Positions 1 through 7,896 of a stretch of DNA of 64,000 nt are shown here, one piece after another. This DNA comes from Promicromonospora thailandica (GTDB taxonomy: Bacteria > Actinomycetota > Actinomycetes > Actinomycetales > Cellulomonadaceae), in contig NZ_JAMTCS010000002.1 of the NCBI RefSeq assembly GCF_024171955.1, positions 62,001 to 126,000 on the forward strand, in the 5' to 3' direction. How positions within the stretch are numbered: the first letter of the stretch is position 1; the number at the start of each line of letters is the position of its first letter. A program made the position numbers and the translations under genes. The notes beneath the pieces were generated by a model. The model saw nothing but the letters and a program-made list of their open reading frames with translations, made no database searches and had not been told where the DNA came from.

Positions 1-935
1 ACGTCGGGGGCGACGTCCGGCGAGAGCCGGGTCTCCGCGGTGCGCGCCATCTGCTCCGAACCATCGACGGCGGCGACGACGGCGCGCAGTCGCAGCGTCG
101 AGCCGGACACCGTGGCGTGCGCGCCCACCGGGGCGGCGCACCCGGCTTCCAGGCGGGCCAGCACGGACCGCTCGGCGAGGACGGCGAGGCGGGTGGGCCG
201 GTCGTCGAGCAGGTGGACGGCCTCGGCGAGGTCGGGTACGCGGGGACCGGCCTCGCCGGACGCGATGTCGGCGGTGCGCACCTCGACGGCGAGCGCACCC
301 TGCCCGGGGGCCGGCGCGACGACGTCGACGTCGAGCACCTCGCTGATCACTTCGGTGCGCCCTAGGCGGGACAGGCCGGCGTACGCGAGGACCACGGCGT
401 CGAGGTCGGCCTCGGGGCCGAGCGCGCGGTCGAGGCGGGTGCCGACGTTGCCGCGGATGTCCACGACGTCGAGGTCGGGGCGGGCCGCGCGGATCTGCGC
501 CGCACGGCGCGGCGACCCCGTACCGACACGTCCGCCGCGCGGCAGCGTCGCGAGCGTGAGGCCGTCACGGGCGCACAGCGCGTCGCGCGGGTCCTCGCGG
601 TCGGGCGTCACGAAGGTGAGGCCCTCGGCGGGCGTGGTGGGCAAATCCTTGAGGGAGTGGACGGCGACGTCGCAGCGGCCGTCCAGCAGCGCCTCGCGCA
701 GGGCCGTGACGAACACGCCGGTGCCGCCCAGGCTCGCGAGGCTCCCCGTCTTCACGTCGCCCTCGGTCCGGATGCGCACCAGCTCGACCGGCCGTCCGGT
801 GAGCTCCTCCAGGCGCCGGGCCACGAGCCCGCTCTGCGTGGTGGCCAGGGCGCTCGCGCGCGTGCCGAGGCGGATCGGCGCGGCGTCGGCCCGGTCGCTT
901 CCGGGGGTGCTGACGGAGAGGGGGGTCGGGGTCAC
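1..935 (-). CDS. hemC: Hydroxymethylbilane synthase (porphobilinogen deaminase), C-terminal end cut by window edge
   Basis: This cytoplasmic enzyme joins four porphobilinogen molecules into hydroxymethylbilane in tetrapyrrole synthesis. The GTG-started frame reads IRLGTRASALATTQ near residue 23, then the family signatures VHSLKDLP and TGSPRR, and later the GCAAPVG segment that carries the cysteine binding the dipyrromethane cofactor. About 311 codons are visible against a usual length of about 310-330, so only a few C-terminal residues should be missing. It lies 62 bp downstream of hemY on the same strand and is probably the third gene of a hemE-hemY-hemC operon. The first 20 residues before IRLGT are not conserved, so the exact start is less certain than the identity. 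Confidence 0.95.
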   Translation of the reverse strand, partial: MTPTPLSVSTPGSDRADAAPIRLGTRASALATTQSGLVARRLEELTGRPVELVRIRTEGDVKTGSLASLGGTGVFVTALREALLDGRCDVAVHSLKDLPTTPAEGLTFVTPDREDPRDALCARDGLTLATLPRGGRVGTGSPRRAAQIRAARPDLDVVDIRGNVGTRLDRALGPEADLDAVVLAYAGLSRLGRTEVISEVLDVDVVAPAPGQGALAVEVRTADIASGEAGPRVPDLAEAVHLLDDRPTRLAVLAERSVLARLEAGCAAPVGAHATVSGSTLRLRAVVAAVDGSEQMARTAETRLSPDVAPD

Positions 936-997
936 CAACCCAGTCTCCACCCGAACCCCCACCGGGAGAAAACCGGGAGGCGCAGCCCGGACGGATC

Positions 998-2602
998 TCA
1001 CAGGGTTGCTGGCGGCCTGTCAGAACGAGGCTCCCCCGGAGCGGTGGGTGGGGGCACCTCGAGGCGTTCGGCGGTGCGCTGCGCGTGCGCGACGACCGCA
1101 GCCAGGCCCGTGCCCGCGACCCAGCCGCCGGTGACGTCAAGGCCCGGTTCGGCCCGGACCGCCTCGGCGTACGCCGTCACGGCGGCACGGTAGGCCGGCG
1201 TGGGCGGGGGCAGAGCGCCGTCCCAACGCTGGTGCAGCACCTCGCGGACCCGGTCGGTCAGGTCCACTCCGAGCAGGGCCGAGGCATCACGTGCGGCCTC
1301 CTCGGCCGTGGGCTGCGCGGTCCGCTCGCCCATGCGGCCGTAGCTGAGCCGGACCACGTGCACCCCCGGCCCGGCAGCGGCACGCACCCGCCGGGCGAGC
1401 CAGGGCCACTTCGCCGTCGCGTGGGTCAGCGCCTTGGCGCGCACGGTGCCCGGCGTGGTGCCGGGCGCGACGAGCATCCCGGAGCCACGCGGCGCCGCGT
1501 CCAGCTCGGGCGCGTCGACCAGCAGGGTCACGAGCCGGATGTCGGCGCCGCGCTCGTCGCGGACCGGCGCCATGACCCCGCCGGCTGCGCCTAGTTCGGT
1601 CGGTTGCTTGGTGGCTGCGTCGAGGTCGGTCCCTTGTCTCGAGATCGGTACATCGTCGGACCGATCTCGAGACAGGGGACCGACCTCGCTGGCGGATCTG
1701 GGCAGGCGACCGATCTCGGCGTCCGGCGCCGCCGCCAGGACCACGCGCGGGGTGCGCAGCACCTGACCGTCGGCGGTGCGGACCAGCCAGTCGGCCCCCG
1801 GCGCCGGGGCGGCCACCCGGGCCAGGCTCGTGACCCGCGCGCCGAGGCGGACGTCCAGGCGGTCCACCAGGGTGTCGACCAGCGCGTGGATGCCGCCGTC
1901 GATCCCGCGCACGGCCGAGCCCGGCGGCGCGGCGGCGCGCAGGGAGGCCACGGCGCGGGACAGCGAACCCGTTCCGGCGTAGGCGGCGGAGAGCCCGGGG
2001 GCCACGGCGTCGACGTCGAGCCGGTCCAGCGGCGCCGAGTGCACACCGGAGGCGACGGGTGTCACCAGCCGGTCCGCGACCCGGGCGCCGAGCCGGGAGC
2101 GCACGAGCGTGCCCAGGTCCGTGGTGTCGACGAGCCGCGCGGGCAGCACCCGGTCCAGCGACGCGCGCAGCACCCCCGGCCAGCCGATCGCCCGGCGCAC
2201 GTCGGCGGCCCACGGGCGCGACGGGATACCCAGCACCCCGGCGGCGGGCAGCGGGAACGCGCGCCCCGCGGCGTAGCCCCAGGCGGTGAGCGCGGCGGGC
2301 GCCTCGACGGTCAGCCCCAGCTCGGCGGCCAGCCGCTCGACGGCGCCGCCCCGCACCGCGAAGGACTCCGCGCCGAGGTCCAGCGGCACGTCCGGCACCG
2401 AGGCGAACGCCCCGCCGCGGACCGGGCCGCCGGCGCGGTCGCCGGCCTCCAGGACGACGACGCGCAGCCCCTGCCCCGCGAGGGTGTGCGCGGCGACCAG
2501 CCCCCCGATCCCGGCGCCGACCACGACGGCGTCGACCGCCCCCGCCCGCGCGTCCGCGGTCCCCGCCGGGGCGCGGTCCGCCGGACCGGGGGCCGGGGTC
2601 AC
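998..2602 (-). CDS. hemY: HemY-type FAD-dependent coproporphyrinogen/protoporphyrinogen oxidase with an in-frame palindromic insertion
   Basis: This FAD enzyme oxidises the porphyrinogen to the porphyrin. In Gram-positive bacteria the substrate of this family is usually coproporphyrinogen III, but I cannot tell the substrate from sequence alone. The dinucleotide-binding motif VVVGAGIGG is at residues 26-34, followed by VVLEAGDRAGG. The C-terminal FAD segment (VTGGWVAGTGLAAVVAHA) is intact. Its GTG start overlaps the hemE stop (GTGA), so the two are translationally coupled. At about residues 306-327 the protein contains a 22-residue stretch (EVGPL...PISRQGTDL) encoded by a 68-bp palindrome, followed by a Thr/Gln-rich tail that the family lacks. 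The reading frame stays open through it. Length is 534 residues against roughly 450-480 for relatives, partly because of this insert and the N-terminal extension. Confidence 0.93.
   Translation of the reverse strand: MTPAPGPADRAPAGTADARAGAVDAVVVGAGIGGLVAAHTLAGQGLRVVVLEAGDRAGGPVRGGAFASVPDVPLDLGAESFAVRGGAVERLAAELGLTVEAPAALTAWGYAAGRAFPLPAAGVLGIPSRPWAADVRRAIGWPGVLRASLDRVLPARLVDTTDLGTLVRSRLGARVADRLVTPVASGVHSAPLDRLDVDAVAPGLSAAYAGTGSLSRAVASLRAAAPPGSAVRGIDGGIHALVDTLVDRLDVRLGARVTSLARVAAPAPGADWLVRTADGQVLRTPRVVLAAAPDAEIGRLPRSASEVGPLSRDRSDDVPISRQGTDLDAATKQPTELGAAGGVMAPVRDERGADIRLVTLLVDAPELDAAPRGSGMLVAPGTTPGTVRAKALTHATAKWPWLARRVRAAAGPGVHVVRLSYGRMGERTAQPTAEEAARDASALLGVDLTDRVREVLHQRWDGALPPPTPAYRAAVTAYAEAVRAEPGLDVTGGWVAGTGLAAVVAHAQRTAERLEVPPPTAPGEPRSDRPPATL
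1621..1688. repeat. 68-bp palindromic element inside hemY, copy 1
   Basis: Two 28-bp arms (1621-1648 and 1661-1688) flank a 12-bp loop. The arms match except at one position. The left arm begins CGAGGTCGGTCCC and ends CTCGAGATCGG. A second copy with the same arm length and loop length lies at 25994-26061 inside another gene. Because the element is palindromic, the same peptide ([18 protein letters not shown] blocks) can be read from either strand. The length is not a multiple of three, so keeping the host frame required extra bases at the junctions. Confidence 0.9.
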
Positions 2603-3690
2603 AGCGAGTGCACCAGCTCGACCACCCGGGTCAGCACGGTCGGGTCCGTCTCGGGCGGCACCCCGTGGCCCAGGTTCACGACGTGGCCGGGCGCCTTGAG
2701 CCCGCGGGAGACGACGTCGCGCACGTGCGCCTCCAGCACGTCCCACGGCGCGCCGAGCAGCGCCGGGTCGATGTTGCCCTGCAGCGGCACGCCGGGCAGC
2801 AGCGCGGCGGCCTCGTCGAGCGGGGTCCGGTAGTCGATGCCCACCGCGTGGTCCGCCATCCCGGCCTGGACCAGCACGTCGCGCAGCGCGGGCAGCAGGT
2901 GGCCCGTCCCGGTGCCGAAGTGGATGGCCGGCACGCCGGCGTCCGCCACGAACGAGAGCGCCCGGGCCGACGACGGCGCGACCCGCGTGGTGTAGTCCGC
3001 GAGCGAGAGCGACCCCGCCCACGAGTCGAAGAGCTGCACCGCGCTGGCGCCCGCCTCGACCTGCGCCCGCAGGAACTCCCCGGTGAGGTCGGCGGTCCAG
3101 GCCACGAGCGCGTCCCACGTCGCGGGATCGGCGTGCATGAGCGTGCGCGCGGCCAGGTGGTCGCGCGAGGGCCGGCCCTCCACGAGGTACGCGGCCAGCG
3201 TGAACGGCGCGCCGCCGAACCCGAGCAGCGGCGTCGACCCGAGCTCGGCGACCGTCAGCGCCACGGCCTGGCGGATCGGCCCGAGCGCGTCGTCGTCCAG
3301 GGTGCGTGCGGTGAGGCGCGCGACGTCCTCCGGCGTCCGGTACGGCTGGTCCATCACCGGCCCGACCCCGGCCACGATGTCGACGCCCACGCCGGCCAGC
3401 TTGAGCGGCACCACGATGTCCGAGAAGAAGACGGCCGCGTCCACGCCGTGCCGGCGCACGGGCTGCAGCGTGATCTCGGCCGCGAGGTCCGGCCGCAGGC
3501 AGGCCTCCAGCATGGCCGTGCCCTGGCGCACCTCGCGGTACTCGGGCAGGGAGCGGCCGGCCTGGCGCATGAACCAGACGGGCGTCCGACCAGGGCGTTC
3601 ACCCCGCAGGGCCTGCACCAGGGGTGCGGCAGAGGTCCGCCCGTCGGTGAGCGGGTGGGCGGGGGCGAGCGTGGTGGACTTCACGCTCAT
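2599..3690 (-). CDS. hemE: Uroporphyrinogen III decarboxylase
   Basis: It removes four carboxyl groups from uroporphyrinogen III to make coproporphyrinogen III, in the cytoplasm, one step before HemY. The frame shows the two family signatures: the N-terminal PVWFMRQAGRSLPEYR with substrate-contacting arginines, and the internal FGGAPFTLAAYLVEG. QGNIDPALL and NLGHGVPPETDP near the C-terminus are also typical. The start chosen is the ATG giving MSVKSTTLAPAH, because upstream codons would run into the hemA promoter and are not conserved. The product is 363 residues, normal for the family. It is first in the minus-strand haem operon and overlaps hemY by four bases. Confidence 0.96.
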   Translation of the reverse strand: MSVKSTTLAPAHPLTDGRTSAAPLVQALRGERPGRTPVWFMRQAGRSLPEYREVRQGTAMLEACLRPDLAAEITLQPVRRHGVDAAVFFSDIVVPLKLAGVGVDIVAGVGPVMDQPYRTPEDVARLTARTLDDDALGPIRQAVALTVAELGSTPLLGFGGAPFTLAAYLVEGRPSRDHLAARTLMHADPATWDALVAWTADLTGEFLRAQVEAGASAVQLFDSWAGSLSLADYTTRVAPSSARALSFVADAGVPAIHFGTGTGHLLPALRDVLVQAGMADHAVGIDYRTPLDEAAALLPGVPLQGNIDPALLGAPWDVLEAHVRDVVSRGLKAPGHVVNLGHGVPPETDPTVLTRVVELVHSL

Positions 3691-3733
3691 TGATTCTGCC
3701 CTGCCCGGCCCGGGTGCATAAAGTTGGAGCACT
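3691..3733. promoter_or_regulatory. Short divergent hemE/hemA intergenic region
   Basis: Only 43 bp separate the start codons of hemE (minus) and hemA (plus), so the two promoters must overlap each other or lie inside the opposite gene. A GGAG ribosome site sits a few bases before the hemA GTG. Such a tight divergent arrangement would allow co-regulation, but I see no clear operator palindrome in it. Confidence 0.55.
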
Positions 3734-5227
3734 GTGGTTCTCCTCTCCCTCACCGCCAGCCACCGCGAGCTCGACCTCGACGCGCTGGAACGCCTGTCCA
3801 CGGGTTCGTCGTCAGTGGGTCGCGTCGTCGTCGGTACGTGCGGCCCGGTCGCGGGCGCCGTCGTGATCTCCACCTGCAACCGCTTCGAGCTCTACCTCGA
3901 CGTGGACGCGCCGCTCAGCGGCGACAGCGTGCGGCACGCGACGCGGCACGTCGCCGAGCTGGTGGCGCACTCCTCGGGCGTGACCGGCGAGGTCGCCGCG
4001 CGCAGCTTCACCGTCCGTACCGGCCCCGAGGTCACCGAGCACCTGTTCGCCGTCGCGTCCGGGCTCGACGCGATGGTCGTGGGTGAGCGTGAGATCGCGG
4101 GCCAGGTCAAGCGGGCGCTCGAGGAGGCCCGCGAGCAGGAGACCACGTCCAAGACGCTCGAGCTGCTCTTCCAGACGGCGTCGCGCACCTCCAAGCGCGT
4201 CGGCACGCAGACCGAGCTGGGCGCCGCCGGACGCTCCGTGGTCGCCCTCGGGCTCGACCTCGCCGAGCGCGAGCTGCCGCCCTGGGACGCCACGCGCGCC
4301 GTGCTCATCGGTACCGGCTCGTACGCCGGGGCGTCCGTCGCGGCCCTGCGGGCCCGCGGCTGCGCCGACATCCGCGTGTACTCGCAGTCGGGCCGCGCCG
4401 CGACGTTCGCGCAGTCGCACGACGTGCAGCCCGTCGACTCCCTCGTCGAGGCGCTCGCCGACGCCGACCTCGTGGTGAGCTGCAGCGGAGCCCGCGGGCG
4501 TGCGCTCGCCGTGCGGACGGACCAACAGGCCGCCGAGCCCCACGACGAGCGGCTCGCCGACCTCGTGGCCGGCAACTACGGCGGTCCCACGACCCTGCCG
4601 CACCTGACGTCGGACGGCGCGCCCGAGGCCAGCCTCGGCCACGTCCTGGACGCCGCCGCGCTGGTCCGCGCGCGCGAGCGGGCCGCCGACCGGGCGGGCG
4701 ACGAGCCGGAGCCGCGCCCGCTGGTGATCCTCGACCTCGCCCTGCACCGTGACGTCGACCCGGGCGTCGCCGACGTCGAGGGCGTGCTGCTCTACGACCT
4801 CGCCACGCTGAAGGCGCACGCGCCTGCCGTGGCCCGCGACGTCGTCGCCCAGGCGCAGGACATCGTGGACGCCGCGGCGCACCGCTTCGAGGAGACCCGG
4901 CTGGGCCGGGAGGCCGACGCCGCCGTGGTCGCCCTGTTCGACGAGGCCGAGGTCCGGGTCCGGGCCGAGGTGGCCGACGTCGTCGCACGCCTCACCGCGG
5001 AGCTCGCCGCGCGCGGGGAGCCCGCGCCGCAGGACGCCGACGTCGACCTCGTGGCCCGGGACGTGCGCAAGCGCGTGCACGCCGAGCTGCACGACCGGAT
5101 CGTCGCCGTCCGGGCCCGCGCCACGGCCGAGGCGCGCGCCGCGGAGGCCGCGCTCGTGCAGGACGCCGAGGCGCTGACGGCCGAGGCGTCCGCCCAGCGA
5201 GACGCCGGTTCCGCCGCTCGCCGATAA
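3734..5227 (+). CDS. hemA: Glutamyl-tRNA reductase
   Basis: It reduces glutamyl-tRNA to glutamate-1-semialdehyde with NADPH, the committed step of C5 haem synthesis. The catalytic cysteine lies in STCNRFELYLD (Cys48). GLDAMVVGEREIAGQVK is the family signature in the catalytic domain, and GTGSYAGASVAALRARG is the NADP-binding part. The long C-terminal helical dimerisation domain is rich in Ala, Glu and Arg. The GTG start is favoured by a GGAG site six bases upstream. At 497 residues it is longer than most relatives (about 420-450), mainly through the extended C-terminal helical tail. It diverges from hemE and completes a haem cluster. Confidence 0.95.
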   Translation: MVLLSLTASHRELDLDALERLSTGSSSVGRVVVGTCGPVAGAVVISTCNRFELYLDVDAPLSGDSVRHATRHVAELVAHSSGVTGEVAARSFTVRTGPEVTEHLFAVASGLDAMVVGEREIAGQVKRALEEAREQETTSKTLELLFQTASRTSKRVGTQTELGAAGRSVVALGLDLAERELPPWDATRAVLIGTGSYAGASVAALRARGCADIRVYSQSGRAATFAQSHDVQPVDSLVEALADADLVVSCSGARGRALAVRTDQQAAEPHDERLADLVAGNYGGPTTLPHLTSDGAPEASLGHVLDAAALVRARERAADRAGDEPEPRPLVILDLALHRDVDPGVADVEGVLLYDLATLKAHAPAVARDVVAQAQDIVDAAAHRFEETRLGREADAAVVALFDEAEVRVRAEVADVVARLTAELAARGEPAPQDADVDLVARDVRKRVHAELHDRIVAVRARATAEARAAEAALVQDAEALTAEASAQRDAGSAARR

Positions 5228-5399
5228 CGCGACCCGCACCAACCCGGGGAACAAGCCGGGCGGACCGGTTTTCGCGGTCCAATCCGGGCATCGTTATGCA
5301 ATCGTGATGAGGGTGATTTTATTCACCCGGAGGTGAGGGCTAAGTTCGGGGGCTCAAGGACCGAACGCGCATATGCGCAACGAGATGCTGGAGCAACTT
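5228..5399 (+). promoter_or_regulatory. Leader of the Val/Gly-repeat exported protein, with direct repeats and hairpins
   Basis: This gene-free stretch holds a direct-repeat pair GTTATG and GTGATG with an 11-bp period (5293-5309), a small hairpin GGGTGA/TCACCC (5311-5328) and a second hairpin GTTCGG/CCGAAC (5344-5366). The same 11-bp-period pair (GTTATC, GTTACC) occurs before the paralogous exported protein at 6904-6920. A GGAG ribosome site is at 5390-5393. Binding by a response regulator is an inference from the one-helical-turn spacing. Confidence 0.5.
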
Positions 5400-6782
5400 T
5401 TGAAGCACGCAGCACCCAAGAAGAAGACCGCATCGGCGGGCGCGCGGACCATCGCGACCGTCGCCATCGCAACCGCGGCCACGAGCATGGCCGCCCCGGC
5501 CATGGCTGCAGAGGCCTCGCCGCTGGACTCCCTTGGTGACCTCGGCACGACGGCCGAGGGTCTCACGCAGGGCCTTCCCGCTCTCTCGTCGACCTCGATC
5601 GACCTCAACGAGCTGACGGCCGCCGTTCCCGTGGTGGACTCGGTGACCAAGGAGCTCCCCGCCTCCATCGCGCCGACCACGGCGCTGGCCCCCAACTACA
5701 AGCCCGCGCAGTTCGTCTCGGGTGCCGTCGGCGGCGTGACGGGCGGCTCGGTCGTGTCCGGCGTGACCGGCACCGCCCAGTCGGCTCTGCAGACCGTGCT
5801 CGGCGGCGGCGTCGTCGACACCGCCTCGGGCGTCGTGAACGGCGTGGCCGGCGGCGTGCTGCAGGGCGACGTCGTGAACGGCGTGGCCGGCGGTGTCGTC
5901 GGCACCGCGACGGGCGCCGTCTCCGGCGTCGTCGGCGGCGTGACCTCGGGTGACGTGGTCTCCGGTGCCACGGGCACCGTGGCCGGCGTGGCCGACACCG
6001 CCACGGATGCCGTGGACGGCGTGCCCGGCACCGTGGCCGACGTGATCCGCAACCTGCCGAACGTGCTGGGCGGCGTGACTGCTCCGGTCGCCGGCCTCAC
6101 CGCCAACCTGCCGGGCGTGCTCGGCGGCGTGGGCGGCGTCGTGAACAGCGTCGTCTCGAACGTCCCGGGCATCGTCGCGAACGTGCCCGGCGTGGTCGCC
6201 AAGGTCACCACCCCGGCCGCCGGTGCGGTCGAGTCCGTGGTGGGCGACGTGGCCGTGGACGGCGTCGTGAAGCCGGCCGTGACCGAGGTCGTGCCGGGCG
6301 CCGTGGGCTCCGTGCAGGGCACCGTGGTGCCGGGCGTCACCTCGACCGTCGGCTCCGTGGCGGGCTCGGTCGTGCCGGGCACCGTCGGCACCGTGACCGG
6401 CAAGGTCGTCCCGGGCGTCGTGAACGACGTCGCGAAGCCCGTCGTCGGGGACGTCGTCCTCGGCAACGTGGTCGGCGGCGTGGTGAAGGACGGCGTCGTC
6501 GACGGCGTCGTGACGCCGGTCGTGAAGGACACCGTCGTGGACAAGGTGGCCAAGCCGCTGGTCCAGGACGTCGTGGTCGACGGCGTGGCCAAGCCCGTCG
6601 TGAAGGACGTCGTCGTGGACGGCGTCGCCAAGCCCGTCGTGGACACCGTGGGCAGCACCGTCAAGGGTGTCGCCGGCGGCGCCGTGGCGGACACCGTCGG
6701 TGGCGTCACCGACACCGTGGACGGCCTGACCGGCGGTGTCGTGGGCGGTCTGACGGGCGGCCTCCTGGGTGGCCTCTCCTGA
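5400..6782 (+). CDS. Exported Val/Gly/Asp-rich repetitive protein, unknown function
   Basis: I do not recognise the family. The preferred TTG start gives a product beginning KHAAPKKKTASAGARTIATV after the initiator. This is a basic stretch, a hydrophobic Ala-rich core and the cleavage site PAMA-AE. The TTG is supported by comparison with the next gene, where the same GGAGCA...TGAAGCACGC context precedes an ATG. An ATG 27 bases upstream would add nine residues. The mature chain has a non-repetitive part of about 90 residues, then roughly 330 residues of Val-Val-Gly/Asp-Gly-Val repeats, including VVVDGVAKPVVKD in tandem. No cysteine and no membrane segment follow the signal peptide. It could be a secreted structural or surface filament protein. 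A strong terminator follows. Confidence 0.82.
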   Translation: MKHAAPKKKTASAGARTIATVAIATAATSMAAPAMAAEASPLDSLGDLGTTAEGLTQGLPALSSTSIDLNELTAAVPVVDSVTKELPASIAPTTALAPNYKPAQFVSGAVGGVTGGSVVSGVTGTAQSALQTVLGGGVVDTASGVVNGVAGGVLQGDVVNGVAGGVVGTATGAVSGVVGGVTSGDVVSGATGTVAGVADTATDAVDGVPGTVADVIRNLPNVLGGVTAPVAGLTANLPGVLGGVGGVVNSVVSNVPGIVANVPGVVAKVTTPAAGAVESVVGDVAVDGVVKPAVTEVVPGAVGSVQGTVVPGVTSTVGSVAGSVVPGTVGTVTGKVVPGVVNDVAKPVVGDVVLGNVVGGVVKDGVVDGVVTPVVKDTVVDKVAKPLVQDVVVDGVAKPVVKDVVVDGVAKPVVDTVGSTVKGVAGGAVADTVGGVTDTVDGLTGGVVGGLTGGLLGGLS

Positions 6783-6827
6783 CCCGCTGAACCCAAGAGG
6801 ACCCCAGCCTCTTCGGTCTTGACGTAG

Positions 6828-6868
6828 CAGGGTGGAGTGCTTCGGCACTCCACCCTGTTTACGTTTTT
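6828..6868 (+). terminator. Rho-independent terminator
   Basis: A perfect 12-bp stem CAGGGTGGAGTG / CACTCCACCCTG closes a CTTCGG loop and is followed by TTTACGTTTTT. It ends transcription of the Val/Gly-repeat protein gene. It is the only terminator in the window with a clear T-rich tail. Confidence 0.93.
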
Positions 6869-6890
6869 CTCCGGGTCGAGAAGGTTCCAC

Positions 6891-6920
6891 CGATAATGCG
6901 CTTGTTATCGAATCGTTACC
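6891..6920 (+). promoter_or_regulatory. Candidate operator before the LAXTG protein gene
   Basis: CGATAA...TTATCG forms an inverted repeat (6891-6910), and GTTATC and GTTACC form a direct-repeat pair with an 11-bp period (6904-6920). The same pairing and spacing occur before the preceding paralog at 5293-5309. The stretch between this site and the start codon (6921-7031) holds an A/T-richer segment likely to contain the promoter. Confidence 0.5.
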
Positions 6921-7031
6921 GTCTGATGTGCTTTTTCTGATGTGCCCCTTTTTCCCGGAACAGAGATCAGGTAGCGTCGTCGCGGCCCTGCCATTCCGGG
7001 CCGTTGTAGCCGACCAGCTGGAGCAGCTCTC

Positions 7032-7889
7032 ATGAAGCACGCCGCCGTCAAGCCTTCGTCCGCCGCCAGGTCCACGGCCTCCCGCGTCGTGGCGACGATC
7101 GCGCTCGCCACCGCCGCGACAGCCGTCGCGACCCCGGCGATGGCGCACGACGGCGGCCACGACGGGTACGGCCACTCGGGCCACGACGGGCACGACGGCC
7201 GCTCCGGGTACGACGGCGGACGCCAGTCCCAGACGCCGCGCTCGTACGAGCCGGCCCGCTACACCGAGCCCAACTACGACGTGCCGCGGTACGGCTCCCA
7301 GGGCGACTGCGACCGCGGGGGCGACCAGGGCGGCACGGAGCGCACCGGACGGCACCAGACCACCCAGCACCGCACCGACCAGACCCAGGGCTGGGACCAG
7401 GGCTGGGACGAGCAGGACCGCGAGAAGGTGCGCGAGGTGATCCGCGAGTACGTCGAGGCCGCCGAGGAGACCGCGCCGACCCCCGAGCCGAAGCCCGAGG
7501 TCGTCAAGCCGGTCCAGCGCAAGCCCGCCACCACGCAGGCGGCCACGACGGGGACCACGGAGCAGACCGCGTCGACGACCGTCACGCAGGCGGCCGCCGT
7601 GACGCCCCTGGCCACGTCCGAACCGCTGGCCGTCCAGGCGCCCGGCCAGCAGTGGGAGGGCCCCACCTCGGCCGACACCGCCGGTGCGGAGCTCACCTCC
7701 TACGTGCCGGAGCGCTCGGAGGCCGCGGGCCAGGACACCGCCGCGCTCGCCGAGGCCACGCTGGACGCCCCGATCCGCCTCGCCCTGACGGGTGCCGAGG
7801 CCGCGACGCTCACGGCGGCCGCGGGCGCGCTGGTGGTCGGTGGCGCGGGGGCGCTCGTCATGGCGCGCCGCGGCCGCGCCCGCGCCTGA
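7032..7889 (+). CDS. Cell-wall-anchored protein with LAXTG sorting signal
   Basis: The N-terminus (MKHAAVKPSSAARSTASRVV) and signal peptide ending PAMA-HDG closely resemble those of the preceding exported protein. The mature part begins with a His/Gly/Asp-rich segment (HDGGHDGYGHSGHDGHDG), which might bind metal, then a Gln/Arg/Thr-rich low-complexity region. The C-terminus has the sorting motif LALTG, a hydrophobic stretch of about 20 residues and an ARRGRARA tail. LAXTG is the known substrate motif of class E sortases in high-GC actinobacteria, so covalent attachment to peptidoglycan is likely. The GGAG site lies eight bases before the ATG. No sortase gene is in the window and the biological role is unknown. 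Confidence 0.85.
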   Translation: MKHAAVKPSSAARSTASRVVATIALATAATAVATPAMAHDGGHDGYGHSGHDGHDGRSGYDGGRQSQTPRSYEPARYTEPNYDVPRYGSQGDCDRGGDQGGTERTGRHQTTQHRTDQTQGWDQGWDEQDREKVREVIREYVEAAEETAPTPEPKPEVVKPVQRKPATTQAATTGTTEQTASTTVTQAAAVTPLATSEPLAVQAPGQQWEGPTSADTAGAELTSYVPERSEAAGQDTAALAEATLDAPIRLALTGAEAATLTAAAGALVVGGAGALVMARRGRARA

Positions 7890-7896
7890 CCCTCTC

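Noticed and set aside
1621-1688. Intrinsic terminator reading of the hemY palindrome
   Set aside because: It lies inside the coding frame with 200 codons of conserved protein after it, and a second copy is also inside a gene, so termination there would destroy the enzyme.
5293-5309. MtrA binding site in the exported-protein leader
   Set aside because: Known MtrA sites have GTNACG-type repeats with a shorter period of about 8-9 bp. Here the period is 11 bp, so I report it as an unnamed direct repeat.
5228-5399. Riboswitch (such as the c-di-AMP type) in the long leader
   Set aside because: The conserved riboswitch core is not visible, and the hairpins seen are small and generic.
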